A stretch of DNA of 64,000 nucleotides from Cellvibrionaceae bacterium 1162T.S.0a.05 (lineage in GTDB: Bacteria > Pseudomonadota > Gammaproteobacteria > Pseudomonadales > Cellvibrionaceae): positions 2,198,392 through 2,262,391 of the forward strand of contig LANB01000001.1 of assembly GCA_000964245.1 (NCBI GenBank), written 5' to 3'. The notes below the pieces were generated by a model. That model saw only the letters and a list, made by a program, of their open reading frames with translations, made no database searches and had not been told where the DNA came from. The translations under genes were made by a program, and so were the position numbers. Shown piece after piece: positions 8,376 through 17,935 of this stretch (positions within the stretch are counted from its first letter, which is position 1; the number at the start of each line of letters is the position of its first letter).

Positions 8376-11300
8376 ATGTTCCATAAGTTTCGACCGCTTC
8401 TGGTCGCCACCCTTTTATTTTTTTCTTTTAATGTTTTCTCAGCAGAAATGTTGGTCAACGTCTTTCTTAATGCGCGGCCGGTTCAAGGTGCGCAAGTCAG
8501 TGTCAACGGTGTGAACGTCGGCGCGACTTCAGAATCCGGAAGTATTGAAGCGTCTGTTAATCCGGGCAAAAACAAGGTGCAGATTTCGAAAGACCTTGTT
8601 GTTATATCCGAATATGAATTTAGTGTTGACGATGATCAAAATGTTGAGATCGCCTTTAAATTTTCGGAATTAAGCGAAGAGCCCGAAATTAATTTTGAAA
8701 AATATAAGCTTGATGAGCAGGGAAGTGGAGCAATCGGGATTCTTCAGGGTGTTGTTCTTGATGAGCAACAAGCGCGTGTCGCTAACGCAATAATTACGGT
8801 TGAAGATACCGGGGAAAGTGCCACAACCAACAGTTTGGGTGGCTATATTCTGGAACTGCCGCGCGGTTACTACACTTTATTGATTGAGCACCCGGATTAC
8901 CGGGTTAACAGGGAAGAAGATGTTCGCGTCGTCTCCAATATTGGGGTTGCGGTCACCAGCACCTTGCATCCGCGTCCTTTGAATCGCGTTCAAATCGATG
9001 CGCCTACGATGCCAATCATTGAAGAAACCAAAGTATTGGGTACCTTCGTTCCGACGGAAACCACAACCGATATGGAGCGTATGTCTTATGCAATTGTCGA
9101 TGCGATTGATGCGGAGCAATTAAAACGTTTTGGTGACAGTTCCGTTGCATCGGCTATTGCGCGCATTGCTGGTGTGACCATCGCCGAAGACAAGTACGCA
9201 GTCGTGCGTGGTTTGGATGGGCGCTACATTTCTTCGACGCTTAACGGAAATTTAATGCCGACCACAGACCCGATGCGTCGAGATGTCCAGTTGGATTTAT
9301 TTTCCGCAAATATCATCGGGAGTATCGAAATTCAGAAAAGTTACACCGTAGATATGCCCGGTGATACCACGGGCGGTTCCGTGGGAATGAACACCAAGGA
9401 CGTGCCAGATGGCTATACGCATCAATTGTCTGTCGGTCTGGGTTATCTCGACGGTGTGACCGGTGAAGATATTGTCACTTACGAGGGCAGTGACAGCGAT
9501 TGGTTGACCTGGGATGATGGCTTGCGGGAATTGCCTGCAGAAATCAATGAGACCTTCCAGGCATTTGTAGGCCCGAATGTGTATTCGCCCAACACCTGCA
9601 ATATTACGGGGTGTGACATTACCTTTGAAGAAAATGCACGCCTTGCGCAACAATTTCCGGTTATTTACAACGTGAAAAGCGAAAGCGCTTCACTGCCATA
9701 CAATTTTGGTTATGCGCTCGGTAATGTACATGATCTATCGGCGGGTGAGCTAGGTTATTACGGATCTTTCGCCTACGGAAATAAAATCAGTAACCGTATT
9801 GATGCTTACATTGCAGATGAAAATGTCAGCGCGAATTACAGCCTGAGCAAGAAAAGTGCTGCAATGAACGGTTATTTTGTTATCGGACTTGAGGATAACT
9901 TCGACGCAAATTGGGTCAGTAAAACGATTTTCTTGCGTCAGTCGGATGATGCGACGCGCTATGAAACAGGGTTTAACGTCGATGATGAAAATGACTACGA
10001 AACCGCAACCTTGCATTGGGTTGAGCGGGAATTTATCGCACAGCAATTTTCTGGCGATAAGTTGTTTGCTGGTAAGCATGACCTGAAATGGCGACTGGGC
10101 TTCTCGGAAACCAACATGCTGGAACCCGACCGTCGCACCTGGACTTATATTGGTGATGTTTTCATCCCAACACAAACCGAAAGACGTTTTTCGGAGCTCA
10201 GTGAAAACGGATTAGACATCGGCCTCGACTACGGTTTTACTTTCGATGTTACTGATTCTGCGAGTATGGATTTCAGCTCAGGTTTTCTCTTCAATAACCG
10301 CGAGCGAGACTGGTATTTGGCGCGATTCAGTTTCCGTCAGGGCCAGGGTGGTATACCTGACGATACCAGTGCAGACCCCGAAATTCAGTTGAGCACATCG
10401 TCCTTACAAGATCAGCACTATCAATTATTTAAAAGCACAACCAATACGGATAGCTATACCGCAGAAGTTGAAACCACCGCATTTTATGTTAATACCATTA
10501 CACATTTTGATAACGGTGTTAGCCTGGTTGCCGGTTTACGTGTTGAAGACAACATGCAAGCCCTGCTTTACCCTTACTCGGTTGGCCCTATTGAAGATGT
10601 GCTTGATGAATCGCACACGCTGCCCGCTTTCTCCTTGTCCTATGATCTGGATGATGCATGGAAATTCAGAGGCTCGTTCAGTCAAACAGTCTCGCGCCCG
10701 GGTTTAATTGAGCGTTCGCGTTCATCTTCTTTCGATTCTGTGACCTACGAACAAATTTTTGGTAACCCGGAGCTGGTCACAGCTGAGATAGATAACCTGG
10801 ATTTGCGGATTGAATATTATTTCAGTGACGGTGGTAGCGCATCTTTTGCGTGGTTTACCAAAACCATCGATAACCCAATAGAACGAACCGTTCCCGATGC
10901 ATCCGGGTCCGCGGCGCGCAACTCCTACACCTTTAGAAACTCCCTGAGTGCCGACCTCGACGGTATTGAACTGGATTTCAATAAGCAAATTTACGATGGC
11001 AATAGTTGGGCAGTTTTGATCGGTGGCAACATTGCGTATATCGATTCCTCTGTCGATCTGGATGAAGAAAGTCTTCGCCTTGAAGGCGATGATGCTCAAG
11101 GTCGAGAACTGCAGGGGCAGAGCCCCATTCTCGTTAATTTGCAAGTGGGTATCGATCACGTTCCGACGGGACAAGCTTTCACCTTATTGATTAATTCCTT
11201 CGATGACAAAATGTACAAAGTCGGTCGCGGATCAGACTTTGGAAATGAAATTGAGTTAGGCCGGACCTCGCTTGATCTCAGTTATGAAAAGGAATTTGAA

Positions 11301-11432
11301 AATGCATCCAAAATAACGTTCAGAATTAAAAATTTATTGGATGAAAATGTTGAGTACTCACAAAACGGCAACACTATTGAGGGATACTCGAGAGGTACCG
11401 AATTCACAGCAAAGTACACGCATAATTTTTAA
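8376..11432 (+). CDS. TonB-dependent outer-membrane receptor
   Basis: A receptor of about 1018 residues importing a ligand across the outer membrane with TonB energy. A signal peptide ends near FSAEM. Two small beta domains precede the plug; the second (GILQGVVLDEQQARVANAII) is carboxypeptidase-regulatory-like. The plug carries MPGDTTGGSVGMNTKDVPDG, and the rest is a 22-strand-type barrel ending in Phe (YTHNF), as needed for BAM insertion. A TTG at 8352 would extend the frame, but ATG 8376, after GGGGA, starts directly at the signal peptide. It sits behind Pho-box-like repeats and upstream of a surface lipoprotein, a cytochrome and a PhoX-like phosphatase, suggesting a phosphorus-containing ligand. 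The ligand is not proven by sequence. Confidence 0.9.
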   Translation: MFHKFRPLLVATLLFFSFNVFSAEMLVNVFLNARPVQGAQVSVNGVNVGATSESGSIEASVNPGKNKVQISKDLVVISEYEFSVDDDQNVEIAFKFSELSEEPEINFEKYKLDEQGSGAIGILQGVVLDEQQARVANAIITVEDTGESATTNSLGGYILELPRGYYTLLIEHPDYRVNREEDVRVVSNIGVAVTSTLHPRPLNRVQIDAPTMPIIEETKVLGTFVPTETTTDMERMSYAIVDAIDAEQLKRFGDSSVASAIARIAGVTIAEDKYAVVRGLDGRYISSTLNGNLMPTTDPMRRDVQLDLFSANIIGSIEIQKSYTVDMPGDTTGGSVGMNTKDVPDGYTHQLSVGLGYLDGVTGEDIVTYEGSDSDWLTWDDGLRELPAEINETFQAFVGPNVYSPNTCNITGCDITFEENARLAQQFPVIYNVKSESASLPYNFGYALGNVHDLSAGELGYYGSFAYGNKISNRIDAYIADENVSANYSLSKKSAAMNGYFVIGLEDNFDANWVSKTIFLRQSDDATRYETGFNVDDENDYETATLHWVEREFIAQQFSGDKLFAGKHDLKWRLGFSETNMLEPDRRTWTYIGDVFIPTQTERRFSELSENGLDIGLDYGFTFDVTDSASMDFSSGFLFNNRERDWYLARFSFRQGQGGIPDDTSADPEIQLSTSSLQDQHYQLFKSTTNTDSYTAEVETTAFYVNTITHFDNGVSLVAGLRVEDNMQALLYPYSVGPIEDVLDESHTLPAFSLSYDLDDAWKFRGSFSQTVSRPGLIERSRSSSFDSVTYEQIFGNPELVTAEIDNLDLRIEYYFSDGGSASFAWFTKTIDNPIERTVPDASGSAARNSYTFRNSLSADLDGIELDFNKQIYDGNSWAVLIGGNIAYIDSSVDLDEESLRLEGDDAQGRELQGQSPILVNLQVGIDHVPTGQAFTLLINSFDDKMYKVGRGSDFGNEIELGRTSLDLSYEKEFENASKITFRIKNLLDENVEYSQNGNTIEGYSRGTEFTAKYTHNF

Positions 11433-11439
11433 TGGCAGT

Positions 11440-11478
11440 CGAATACGTTCGTCAGATGCGGCAAGCGTATTCGGTTTT
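11440..11478 (+). terminator. Hairpin between the receptor and lipoprotein genes
   Basis: An 8-bp stem CGAATACG / CGTATTCG (11440-11447 with 11466-11473) with an 18-nt loop and a short T-rich tail. It could be a leaky terminator or an mRNA-stabilising structure that sets different levels of receptor and lipoprotein. Confidence 0.5.
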
Positions 11479-11489
11479 CTTTAATAAAA

Positions 11490-11507
11490 GCGTCATAGAA
11501 CTTTGTT
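11490..11507 (+). promoter_or_regulatory. Weak Pho-box-like repeat before the lipoprotein gene
   Basis: GCGTCAT-AGAA-CTTTGTT has the 7-4-7 spacing, but its second half-site is poor. Its place, just after the receptor terminator and 43 bases before the lipoprotein ATG, is what makes it worth noting. Confidence 0.25.
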
Positions 11508-11550
11508 ACTTAAGCAACACTATTTGAAAACCCAGAGATAAGAGATAGCT

Positions 11551-14364
11551 ATGAATAAACTACAACTTATTTTGGCGCTAGGCAGCGCGTCATTGTTTCT
11601 GGCGGCTTGCGGCGGATCAAGCTCAGGTCCGGGAACGGGCTCTTCCAGTTCCAGCTCAAGTTCCAGTGGTAGCAGCGCGAGCTGTGAAACAAATTTACCG
11701 TCTTTTGTAGCGTGTACAGAAGGTGACACCGCAGATATTTATACTATCAGTGGTGCAATTACTGAAGATTTCACCATCGACATGAGTGCAACAAAAGAGT
11801 GGCGTTTACAAGGCACTGTTACAGTGGGCACAGGTAACACCACAACAGTCAATAATGATGACGACGTGGCGGCAGTTCGCGCGGCAGGTGTTGAGCTTGT
11901 TATCGAGCCCGGTGTCAGCGTCGGCGCTTATGACGATGCGAAATTAATTGTTACTCGCGGTTCAACAATCAATGCAGCGGGTACCGCAGCAATGCCAATC
12001 ACTTTCAGCTCTGTTGCAGATGCCGACTTCGATGGCGAAGGCGAGTGGGGTGGTATTGTGGTTCAAGGTTTTGCGCCTCAATACGGTGCGGGTAACACCG
12101 GCGCGTGTTTTGGAAGCGGAACAACCTGTAACGTAGACGGCGAAGGCGGTGACGACATCGGTGTTTACGGCGGCAACGACGAAGCAGATAACAGTGGTGT
12201 GATTCGTTATGTTCGTATCGCTGAAGGCGGTTTGGTTGCTGGCCCGGATAACGAAGTGAACGGATTAACCTTGCAAGGCGTCGGTTACGGCACCACGGTT
12301 GAATACGTTCAGGTTCACGGCAACCTCGATGATGGTATCGAGTGGTTTGGTGGAACTGTTAACGTTAAGTACGCGGTTCTGACGAACAACGACGATGACG
12401 ATATCGACTTCGATGAAGGTTATGTGGGTAATATCCAACACGCTATTGTGTTGAAAAACCAAACGAAAATCGCACCGACTGGAAGCAATGACCCTCGCGG
12501 TATTGAAGCGAACAGTTCCGACGAAGATTACGTTCCACAAACCAATGCGGTTCTTGCCAACGTGACGGTTATCGGTGGCCCGGTAAACAATGCTGACGGT
12601 AATGAGCAGCCTGGTATGCGTTTGCGTGGTTCGCTAACGGCCACAGTGTATAACTCGGTAGTCGAAGGCTTTGACACAGGGTGTATCCGCATTGACGATT
12701 CTGACATCGACGGTGAAGGTGCAGGTACAGAAATCGTTGACTCCACAGTCTCTCTTTACAATGTATTGGGAAATTGTGCAGATGGTTTCTACGATAAGCG
12801 TGATGCCGATGTTGCCGAAAATGCTGTTGGCACAACCGTGACTTTTGATGCGGCTTACGCAGTGACTGAAGCGACCGCCTCCTTGCCTTCTGCGGTTGAA
12901 ATTGCAGCGGTAGGAAACTCAGGTTTCACCTTTGATGCAACTGATTACATCGGTGCAGTTGCACCGGGAACAGATGCGGCAAATGCCTGGTGGGCAGGTT
13001 GGACTTTGCCTGGTACGTTGGCAGATGTTGCAGAAGTGGTTCTCCCGGACGAAACGCCAGACTTCGTAACGTGTGCAGACAGTGTTTGCACCATCACGGG
13101 TTCAATTTTACAGGACTACACTTTGGTACCCAGCGTTGAATGGCGCATTGACGGAACTGTGACTGTCGGTAACGGAAACACGACGACAGTGTCTAACGAT
13201 GACGACGTCGCGGCCTTGCGCGATGCTGGTGTGACCTTGACCATTAACCCCGGTGTTAGCGTGGGCGCATTTGATGATGGCAAACTTATCATCACGCGCG
13301 GTTCAAAAATTATGGCAGAAGGCCTGTCATACGCGCCGATCACGTTCAGTTCGGTTGCCGATGCAGACTACGACGGTATCGGTGAATGGGGTGGTCTTGT
13401 TGTTCAAGGTTTTGCACCGCAATACGGCGCGGGTAATACCGGAGCATGTTACGGTGCAGGCACGACCTGTAACGTAGATGGTGAAGGCGGCGATGATATC
13501 GGTGTTTACGGCGGTAACGACCCGGCAGATAACAGTGGTGTGATTCGCTATGTGCGTATCGCGGAAGGCGGACTGGTTGCTGGCCCGGACAACGAAGTGA
13601 ACGGTTTGACGCTGCAAGGTGTCGGTCATGGAACAACCGTTGAGTATGTGCAGGTTCACGGAAACCAGGACGACGGCATCGAGTGGTTCGGCGGCACTGT
13701 TAACGTTAAGTACGCAGTGTTAACGAACAACGATGATGACGATCTCGACTACGACGAAGGCTTCCAGGGTAACATCCAGCACGTTATCGTCCGCAAGGAT
13801 CCTAACAAAGCGGATCCCACAGGTTCCAATGACCCACGCGGAATCGAAGCGAACAGCTCCGACGAAGACTATGTGCCACAAACTATGGCGGTACTGTCAA
13901 ACATTACCCTGATCGGTTCAGATATTTCTGACAGCAACTGGGGCATGCGTTTGCGTGGCGCCGTCACCACGGCGATTCATAACAGCGCGATTATCGACTT
14001 CGATAATGGTTGTGTTCGTATCGACGATGCCGATATCGACGGTTCCGGTGCGGGTGATGTTATTGAAGCGTCTGATATTACCTTTAACAATGTTATTGGT
14101 AACTGTGATGCAGGTTTCTACACACACGAAACGGCTGATACTGAGTCGGGGACAGTGGGTGCGCAAACCTTTACGCTGGATGCTGCATGGGCTATCGCTG
14201 AAGCTGTTGGTCAACTCGACGCTGCCGTGGAAGTAACGGCACAAGACAACGGTTCAGATTTCGAGTTCGACGCAACGGATTACATCGGTGCCGTTGAGCC
14301 CGGTACCACTGCGGCTGAAGCCTGGTGGGCTGGCTGGATTTTACCGGGTACCCTGGACCAGTAG
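11551..14364 (+). CDS. Duplicated beta-helix surface lipoprotein
   Basis: A 937-residue lipoprotein with lipobox LAAC (Cys20), then a Gly/Ser-rich tether with a run of nine serines, then two tandem homologous units of about 435 residues (about 51-490 and 503-937). Each unit has the look of a right-handed parallel beta-helix, with short repeating strands (EWGGIVVQGF, VIRYVRIAEGG, VEYVQVHGN, VKYAVLTNNDDDD), many acidic clusters that could bind calcium, and the same end (AWWAGW.LPGTL). The tether and acidic character suit a surface-exposed ligand-capture protein working with the upstream receptor, analogous to SusD beside SusC though not homologous. The ligand is inferred from context to be phosphorus-related. 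Confidence 0.8.
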   Translation: MNKLQLILALGSASLFLAACGGSSSGPGTGSSSSSSSSSGSSASCETNLPSFVACTEGDTADIYTISGAITEDFTIDMSATKEWRLQGTVTVGTGNTTTVNNDDDVAAVRAAGVELVIEPGVSVGAYDDAKLIVTRGSTINAAGTAAMPITFSSVADADFDGEGEWGGIVVQGFAPQYGAGNTGACFGSGTTCNVDGEGGDDIGVYGGNDEADNSGVIRYVRIAEGGLVAGPDNEVNGLTLQGVGYGTTVEYVQVHGNLDDGIEWFGGTVNVKYAVLTNNDDDDIDFDEGYVGNIQHAIVLKNQTKIAPTGSNDPRGIEANSSDEDYVPQTNAVLANVTVIGGPVNNADGNEQPGMRLRGSLTATVYNSVVEGFDTGCIRIDDSDIDGEGAGTEIVDSTVSLYNVLGNCADGFYDKRDADVAENAVGTTVTFDAAYAVTEATASLPSAVEIAAVGNSGFTFDATDYIGAVAPGTDAANAWWAGWTLPGTLADVAEVVLPDETPDFVTCADSVCTITGSILQDYTLVPSVEWRIDGTVTVGNGNTTTVSNDDDVAALRDAGVTLTINPGVSVGAFDDGKLIITRGSKIMAEGLSYAPITFSSVADADYDGIGEWGGLVVQGFAPQYGAGNTGACYGAGTTCNVDGEGGDDIGVYGGNDPADNSGVIRYVRIAEGGLVAGPDNEVNGLTLQGVGHGTTVEYVQVHGNQDDGIEWFGGTVNVKYAVLTNNDDDDLDYDEGFQGNIQHVIVRKDPNKADPTGSNDPRGIEANSSDEDYVPQTMAVLSNITLIGSDISDSNWGMRLRGAVTTAIHNSAIIDFDNGCVRIDDADIDGSGAGDVIEASDITFNNVIGNCDAGFYTHETADTESGTVGAQTFTLDAAWAIAEAVGQLDAAVEVTAQDNGSDFEFDATDYIGAVEPGTTAAEAWWAGWILPGTLDQ
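11701..14361 (+). repeat. Internal tandem duplication of about 1.3 kb
   Basis: The two halves of the lipoprotein (about 11701-13020 and 13057-14361) align from start to end at protein level, with near-identical stretches such as NTTTV.NDDDVAA and NDPRGIEANSSDEDYVP. The DNA copies differ at many third positions, so the duplication is old and kept by selection. Confidence 0.85.
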
Positions 14365-14397
14365 CGCACTTCAAAGCGTTAATAAATAAAGCTATAA

Positions 14398-14422
14398 AAG
14401 CCGCGCTTCGGCGCGGTTTTTT
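14398..14422 (+). terminator. Intrinsic terminator after the lipoprotein gene
   Basis: CCGCGC-TTCG-GCGCGG (14401-14416), a stable UUCG tetraloop hairpin followed by six T. It ends the receptor-lipoprotein unit, and a new Pho-like promoter begins ten bases later. Confidence 0.93.
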
Positions 14423-14431
14423 CGTTTAAGG

Positions 14432-14465
14432 CTTTCATAAAAACGTCATCCGGGTGTCTTATTGT
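14432..14465 (+). promoter_or_regulatory. Pho-box-like promoter of the cytochrome/PhoX pair
   Basis: CTTTCAT-AAAA-ACGTCAT at 14432-14449 has the canonical 7-4-7 layout and matches 15 of 18 bases of an ideal PhoB box with an AAAA gap. A possible -10, TATTGT at 14460-14465, lies ten bases downstream, the distance seen in Pho promoters. It precedes the cytochrome gene start by about 110 bases. Confidence 0.6.
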
Positions 14466-14556
14466 GTGATCCGGAACAACGTGATACGGATGTTTTAGGG
14501 ACAAACAATTTACACACGGATGTGTAACCCTCTAGTGCAATCGAAGTTTTATTTCC

Positions 14557-16278
14557 ATGAAAGATAAAAAAAAACGCCTGTTAATAACACTACTATTGGC
14601 CACGACTTTTTGTGCGACGCAACCAAGTGTTGCGGCACAAAGTGAGTTGGATCATCACGAAAAAATTATCGCGGGGTTGCGCAGCTCAAATGACGTGCGT
14701 CCACCCGAGCCGGAAGTTCACCCGGTTGCAGCGCAATTTAACCGGGAAGCAGTTATTCCACCTCAGTGCTACACCCGTACAGAAGGGCAATACAACCCCT
14801 GCTATGTTTGCCACCAAAACGCCATTGAGGGCCGCGAAAACGTGATGAACGACGGTGGCTTGCAGGTCGCCTATAGTTTTAGTGACGAAGGCTTGGTAAA
14901 CCACTGGCAAAATCTTTTTGAAGACCGCAGTGAAGCAGTAAAAAAAATCAGTGATGATGAAATTCTGGAGTGGGTGAATCAAGATAATTACAGCGATTTA
15001 ACTGCGCGTTTGAAAGAAGCGAAATTTGAAGGTTGGATACCGGATTTAAACGGGTTGCATCTTGCTGAAAAGGCCTTTGATGAAGCAGGCTTCGCTAAAG
15101 ACGGCAGCGGCTGGGTTGCCTTCAACTATAAACCGTTACCTAGCACCTTCTGGCCAACAAATGGTTCAACAGATGACGTGATGATCCGTCTCGCTGAAGA
15201 TTTTCGAGTAAATGAACACGGTGAGTATGTTGAGGATATTTATAAAGCCAACCTGGCAATTCTTGAAGCCAGTATAAAAAGCCTTAACAAAATAAGTAGC
15301 TTGCCTATTGATGAACGAAAAATTGGCAAGGATCTCAATGCCGACGGTAAGCTTGAGGTAATTGAAAACATTACAGTTGTCGACCGTTATGTGGGAAAAG
15401 CAGAAAAAATATGGCTGGAAAAAACCATTTACCCGGCTGGAACAGAATTTTTACACACTGTGCGCTACCTCGGTGTAGATGAAAAAAATCAAATCGGTAT
15501 ATCCACGCGTATGAAAGAAGTGCGCTACATGCGCAAGTGGCGAAGTTATCTTAAATCGGTATATGCCCGCCAATACCAATTGGAAGCCTATGAAAAAGAA
15601 GCGGGGCATTTGCCCGGCTACAATCGTATTGGCGACCACGGTTTAGATAATGGCACAGGCTGGGCAATACAGGGTTTTATCGAGGCGCGCGATGGCAGCT
15701 TGCGGATTGCGACGCACGAAGAAAACTTTTTTTGTATGGGCTGTCACAACAGTATTGGTTCTACCATTGATAAAACCTTCAGTTTTGCGCGTAAACCCGA
15801 TGGCGCAGCAGGTTGGGGCTATATCAACTTGAAAGGTATGCCCGATGTGCCCAATAAAGGTGAGACGGAGGGTGAGATACTCACGTATTTAAGACGCGTT
15901 GGCGGCGGTGGTGAATTTCGTAGCAATGAAGAAATGTATGCACGCTGGTTTAAAGAGAACGGTGAGGTGAATGAAGACAAAGTGCGCGCGGCCAAAGACG
16001 TGTATGAATTAATTACCCCTTCACTAAGCCGGGCAATGCAGCTAAATAAAGCCTACCGCACAATTGTTGAACAGCAGGATTATATTTATGGCCGGGATGC
16101 AACGGTAGCGCCACCAAAAAATGTCTATGACCAGGTGAGCAATGAAAGCTCGCCGACTTTACCCGCAGAAAAAATCTACGCTTGGGATATTCGCCTTGAT
16201 TGGTTAAAAAATAATATAACGAATGAGAATGGTTTCGAAAAAAATCATACACCTGTCATATTAACGAAAAATAACTGA
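14557..16278 (+). CDS. Di-haem c-type cytochrome family protein
   Basis: A 573-residue periplasmic protein with an N-terminal signal peptide ending near SVAAQ. Two haem-attachment motifs are present, CYVCH (Cys82-His86) and CMGCH (Cys393-His397), about 310 residues apart. The large haem-free insertion between them and the Lys/Glu-rich surface are unlike small electron-carrier cytochromes. I do not recognise a named enzyme family. The gene is 53 bases upstream of the PhoX-like gene with no terminator between, so they form one operon behind a Pho-like promoter. A redox job linked to the phosphatase, whose family uses an Fe-Ca cofactor, is a reasonable but unproven inference. Confidence 0.75.
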   Translation: MKDKKKRLLITLLLATTFCATQPSVAAQSELDHHEKIIAGLRSSNDVRPPEPEVHPVAAQFNREAVIPPQCYTRTEGQYNPCYVCHQNAIEGRENVMNDGGLQVAYSFSDEGLVNHWQNLFEDRSEAVKKISDDEILEWVNQDNYSDLTARLKEAKFEGWIPDLNGLHLAEKAFDEAGFAKDGSGWVAFNYKPLPSTFWPTNGSTDDVMIRLAEDFRVNEHGEYVEDIYKANLAILEASIKSLNKISSLPIDERKIGKDLNADGKLEVIENITVVDRYVGKAEKIWLEKTIYPAGTEFLHTVRYLGVDEKNQIGISTRMKEVRYMRKWRSYLKSVYARQYQLEAYEKEAGHLPGYNRIGDHGLDNGTGWAIQGFIEARDGSLRIATHEENFFCMGCHNSIGSTIDKTFSFARKPDGAAGWGYINLKGMPDVPNKGETEGEILTYLRRVGGGGEFRSNEEMYARWFKENGEVNEDKVRAAKDVYELITPSLSRAMQLNKAYRTIVEQQDYIYGRDATVAPPKNVYDQVSNESSPTLPAEKIYAWDIRLDWLKNNITNENGFEKNHTPVILTKNN

Positions 16279-16331
16279 AACGCGCGGCGGTTATGCTCCC
16301 AGCAGTTTTACAAACCACTTGGGAGATAACA

Positions 16332-17906
16332 ATGAAAGTAAAAAGCTCTTTGGCCAAAATCGTGGCCGCCACAACAGCAGGACTTTGCGCGCAAGCTGCT
16401 GTTGCAGGAACTGACGTATTTTTTAATCCATTGACGCAAAGTGCGGCAGTGGCCTCGCCAAACCACATTAATGAATTGACCCAACCCTGGGTTGCCCCCG
16501 CCGGTATCAGCCAGGTGAATTTGACCAGCATGGCGGAAATCGAAGCCGATCTCACACAAAGTGTTGTGCGTACAGGGTCGGGTAACGGTCAGTCCATGTT
16601 TGACATGATCGCTTACGACCCTTCAGGTAAATTTCTTTTCATTCCTCATGAAACCGTTTCGGGTGCCGGCTTGTCGCGTTACAGCATTGAAGACGATACC
16701 AACCTTGTCTTGTTTTCCGGTGATGAACAAGGCCCTGCGGGAGACTGGAGCAACGACTACGGTGCTTTCGACCCCGCACGTTTTACCCCAAATGGCACAG
16801 TATGGTTAGGTGAAGAATGGTCTGGTGAAGGTCGAGTGATTGAAGTTGTGAACCCTTTTGCTGACCCTGCTGATATTGAAATCCGCGAAGTACATAGCAT
16901 TGCAAATGTCAGCCACGAAGGAATCTTCTTTAGCAAACAAGACAAACGCACAATCTATTACGTGGACGAAAATAATTCTGGTTCTATTTACAAATTCGTG
17001 ATGAAGAAAAAAGGTGATTACAGTCAGGGCCAAACGTTTGTGTTGGCAGTTGATGCCTTTGATAGTAGTGAAGCATCCAGCAACTGGAATGCTACAAGCA
17101 GTGAACGTACGGGTTTAGCGACCTGGCTTCCTTTAACAGATAAAAACGGTACGCCCTTGAGTGCAACTGATCCATTTGCTGCTGGTCAGGGTAACGGCCG
17201 TTCTGCCGCTGACGAAGTAGGTGGTACACCTTATGGTCGCCCGGAAGATACTGAAGTGGGACGACTCGCAAATGGCAACGAAGTGCTGTACGTTGCTGCA
17301 ACTTCTGAGCGCACGGTTTATTCCATTGAAATTCTGAATAGCGAAAAAGCGATTGTCCGCGAGTTTGCCAGTGATGCCAATACGCCAAAAAATATGGGCT
17401 TCCCGGCAACGACAGCGGTGATGAACTCTCCGGATAACCTCGCACAGGATGCCCTCGGCAATATTTATATTATTGAAGATGCGCCCAACAGTTCAGACGT
17501 GGGTGGCGATATCTGGTTTGTTCGCGATATTGACGGTGACGGTGAGGGAGAGTCAATTTATCACTTCCTCAGCATTCAGGCAGACGGTGCCGAAGCAACG
17601 GGTATGATTTTCAACCCTGCTAAACCCACGCAATTTGTCGTTGCGGTGCAACACCCGGATAGCACCAACATCGAAGTGAATCCAGAAGGATTTGGTGATG
17701 CAGTTTGGTTGTTCGATCTTGAAGATGTTGTACCACCACGCTGTGACAAATACGGAATTAATCATCACTACTTTGGTGGTTATAGCTATCGTCGTCACTA
17801 CGAGCGTACCTGCTCCAATATGAGTGATTTCAATTTCACTTATCTACTCAAGAAAGCGGGCTATAAAAAGCCCAAGCACAAGAAACATTGGAAAAAGAAA
17901 CACTGA
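16332..17906 (+). CDS. PhoX-like (DUF839) phosphatase
   Basis: A 524-residue exported protein of the PhoX/DUF839 family, whose characterised members are periplasmic alkaline phosphatases with Fe and Ca cofactors. Signal peptide at residues 1-25 (cleavage near AVAG). Family motifs appear in order: PHE (about 105-107), GEEWSGEG (about 160-167), SHEG (about 194-197), YYVDE, RPEDTEV (about 303-309), SPDNLAQD (about 366-373), EATG (about 421-424) and QHP (about 440-442). GGGAG six bases upstream selects ATG 16332 over an earlier in-frame ATG at 16293. The last 20 residues are His/Lys-rich and unusual, perhaps metal- or surface-binding. Whether it is an alkaline phosphatase or a relative with another ester substrate cannot be settled here. 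Confidence 0.82.
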   Translation: MKVKSSLAKIVAATTAGLCAQAAVAGTDVFFNPLTQSAAVASPNHINELTQPWVAPAGISQVNLTSMAEIEADLTQSVVRTGSGNGQSMFDMIAYDPSGKFLFIPHETVSGAGLSRYSIEDDTNLVLFSGDEQGPAGDWSNDYGAFDPARFTPNGTVWLGEEWSGEGRVIEVVNPFADPADIEIREVHSIANVSHEGIFFSKQDKRTIYYVDENNSGSIYKFVMKKKGDYSQGQTFVLAVDAFDSSEASSNWNATSSERTGLATWLPLTDKNGTPLSATDPFAAGQGNGRSAADEVGGTPYGRPEDTEVGRLANGNEVLYVAATSERTVYSIEILNSEKAIVREFASDANTPKNMGFPATTAVMNSPDNLAQDALGNIYIIEDAPNSSDVGGDIWFVRDIDGDGEGESIYHFLSIQADGAEATGMIFNPAKPTQFVVAVQHPDSTNIEVNPEGFGDAVWLFDLEDVVPPRCDKYGINHHYFGGYSYRRHYERTCSNMSDFNFTYLLKKAGYKKPKHKKHWKKKH

Positions 17907-17935
17907 TTCAATTCCAATATCGTGAACCTTCCTCT

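Noticed and set aside
11640-11690. Serine-codon repeat as a microsatellite or phase-variable tract
   Set aside because: The codons are mixed (AGC, TCC, TCA, AGT), so it is a protein tether rather than a slippage-prone repeat.
12265-14374. Long open frames opposite and within the duplicated lipoprotein gene
   Set aside because: They lack ribosome binding sites and family motifs, and they recur in both halves only because the DNA is duplicated; they are shadows.
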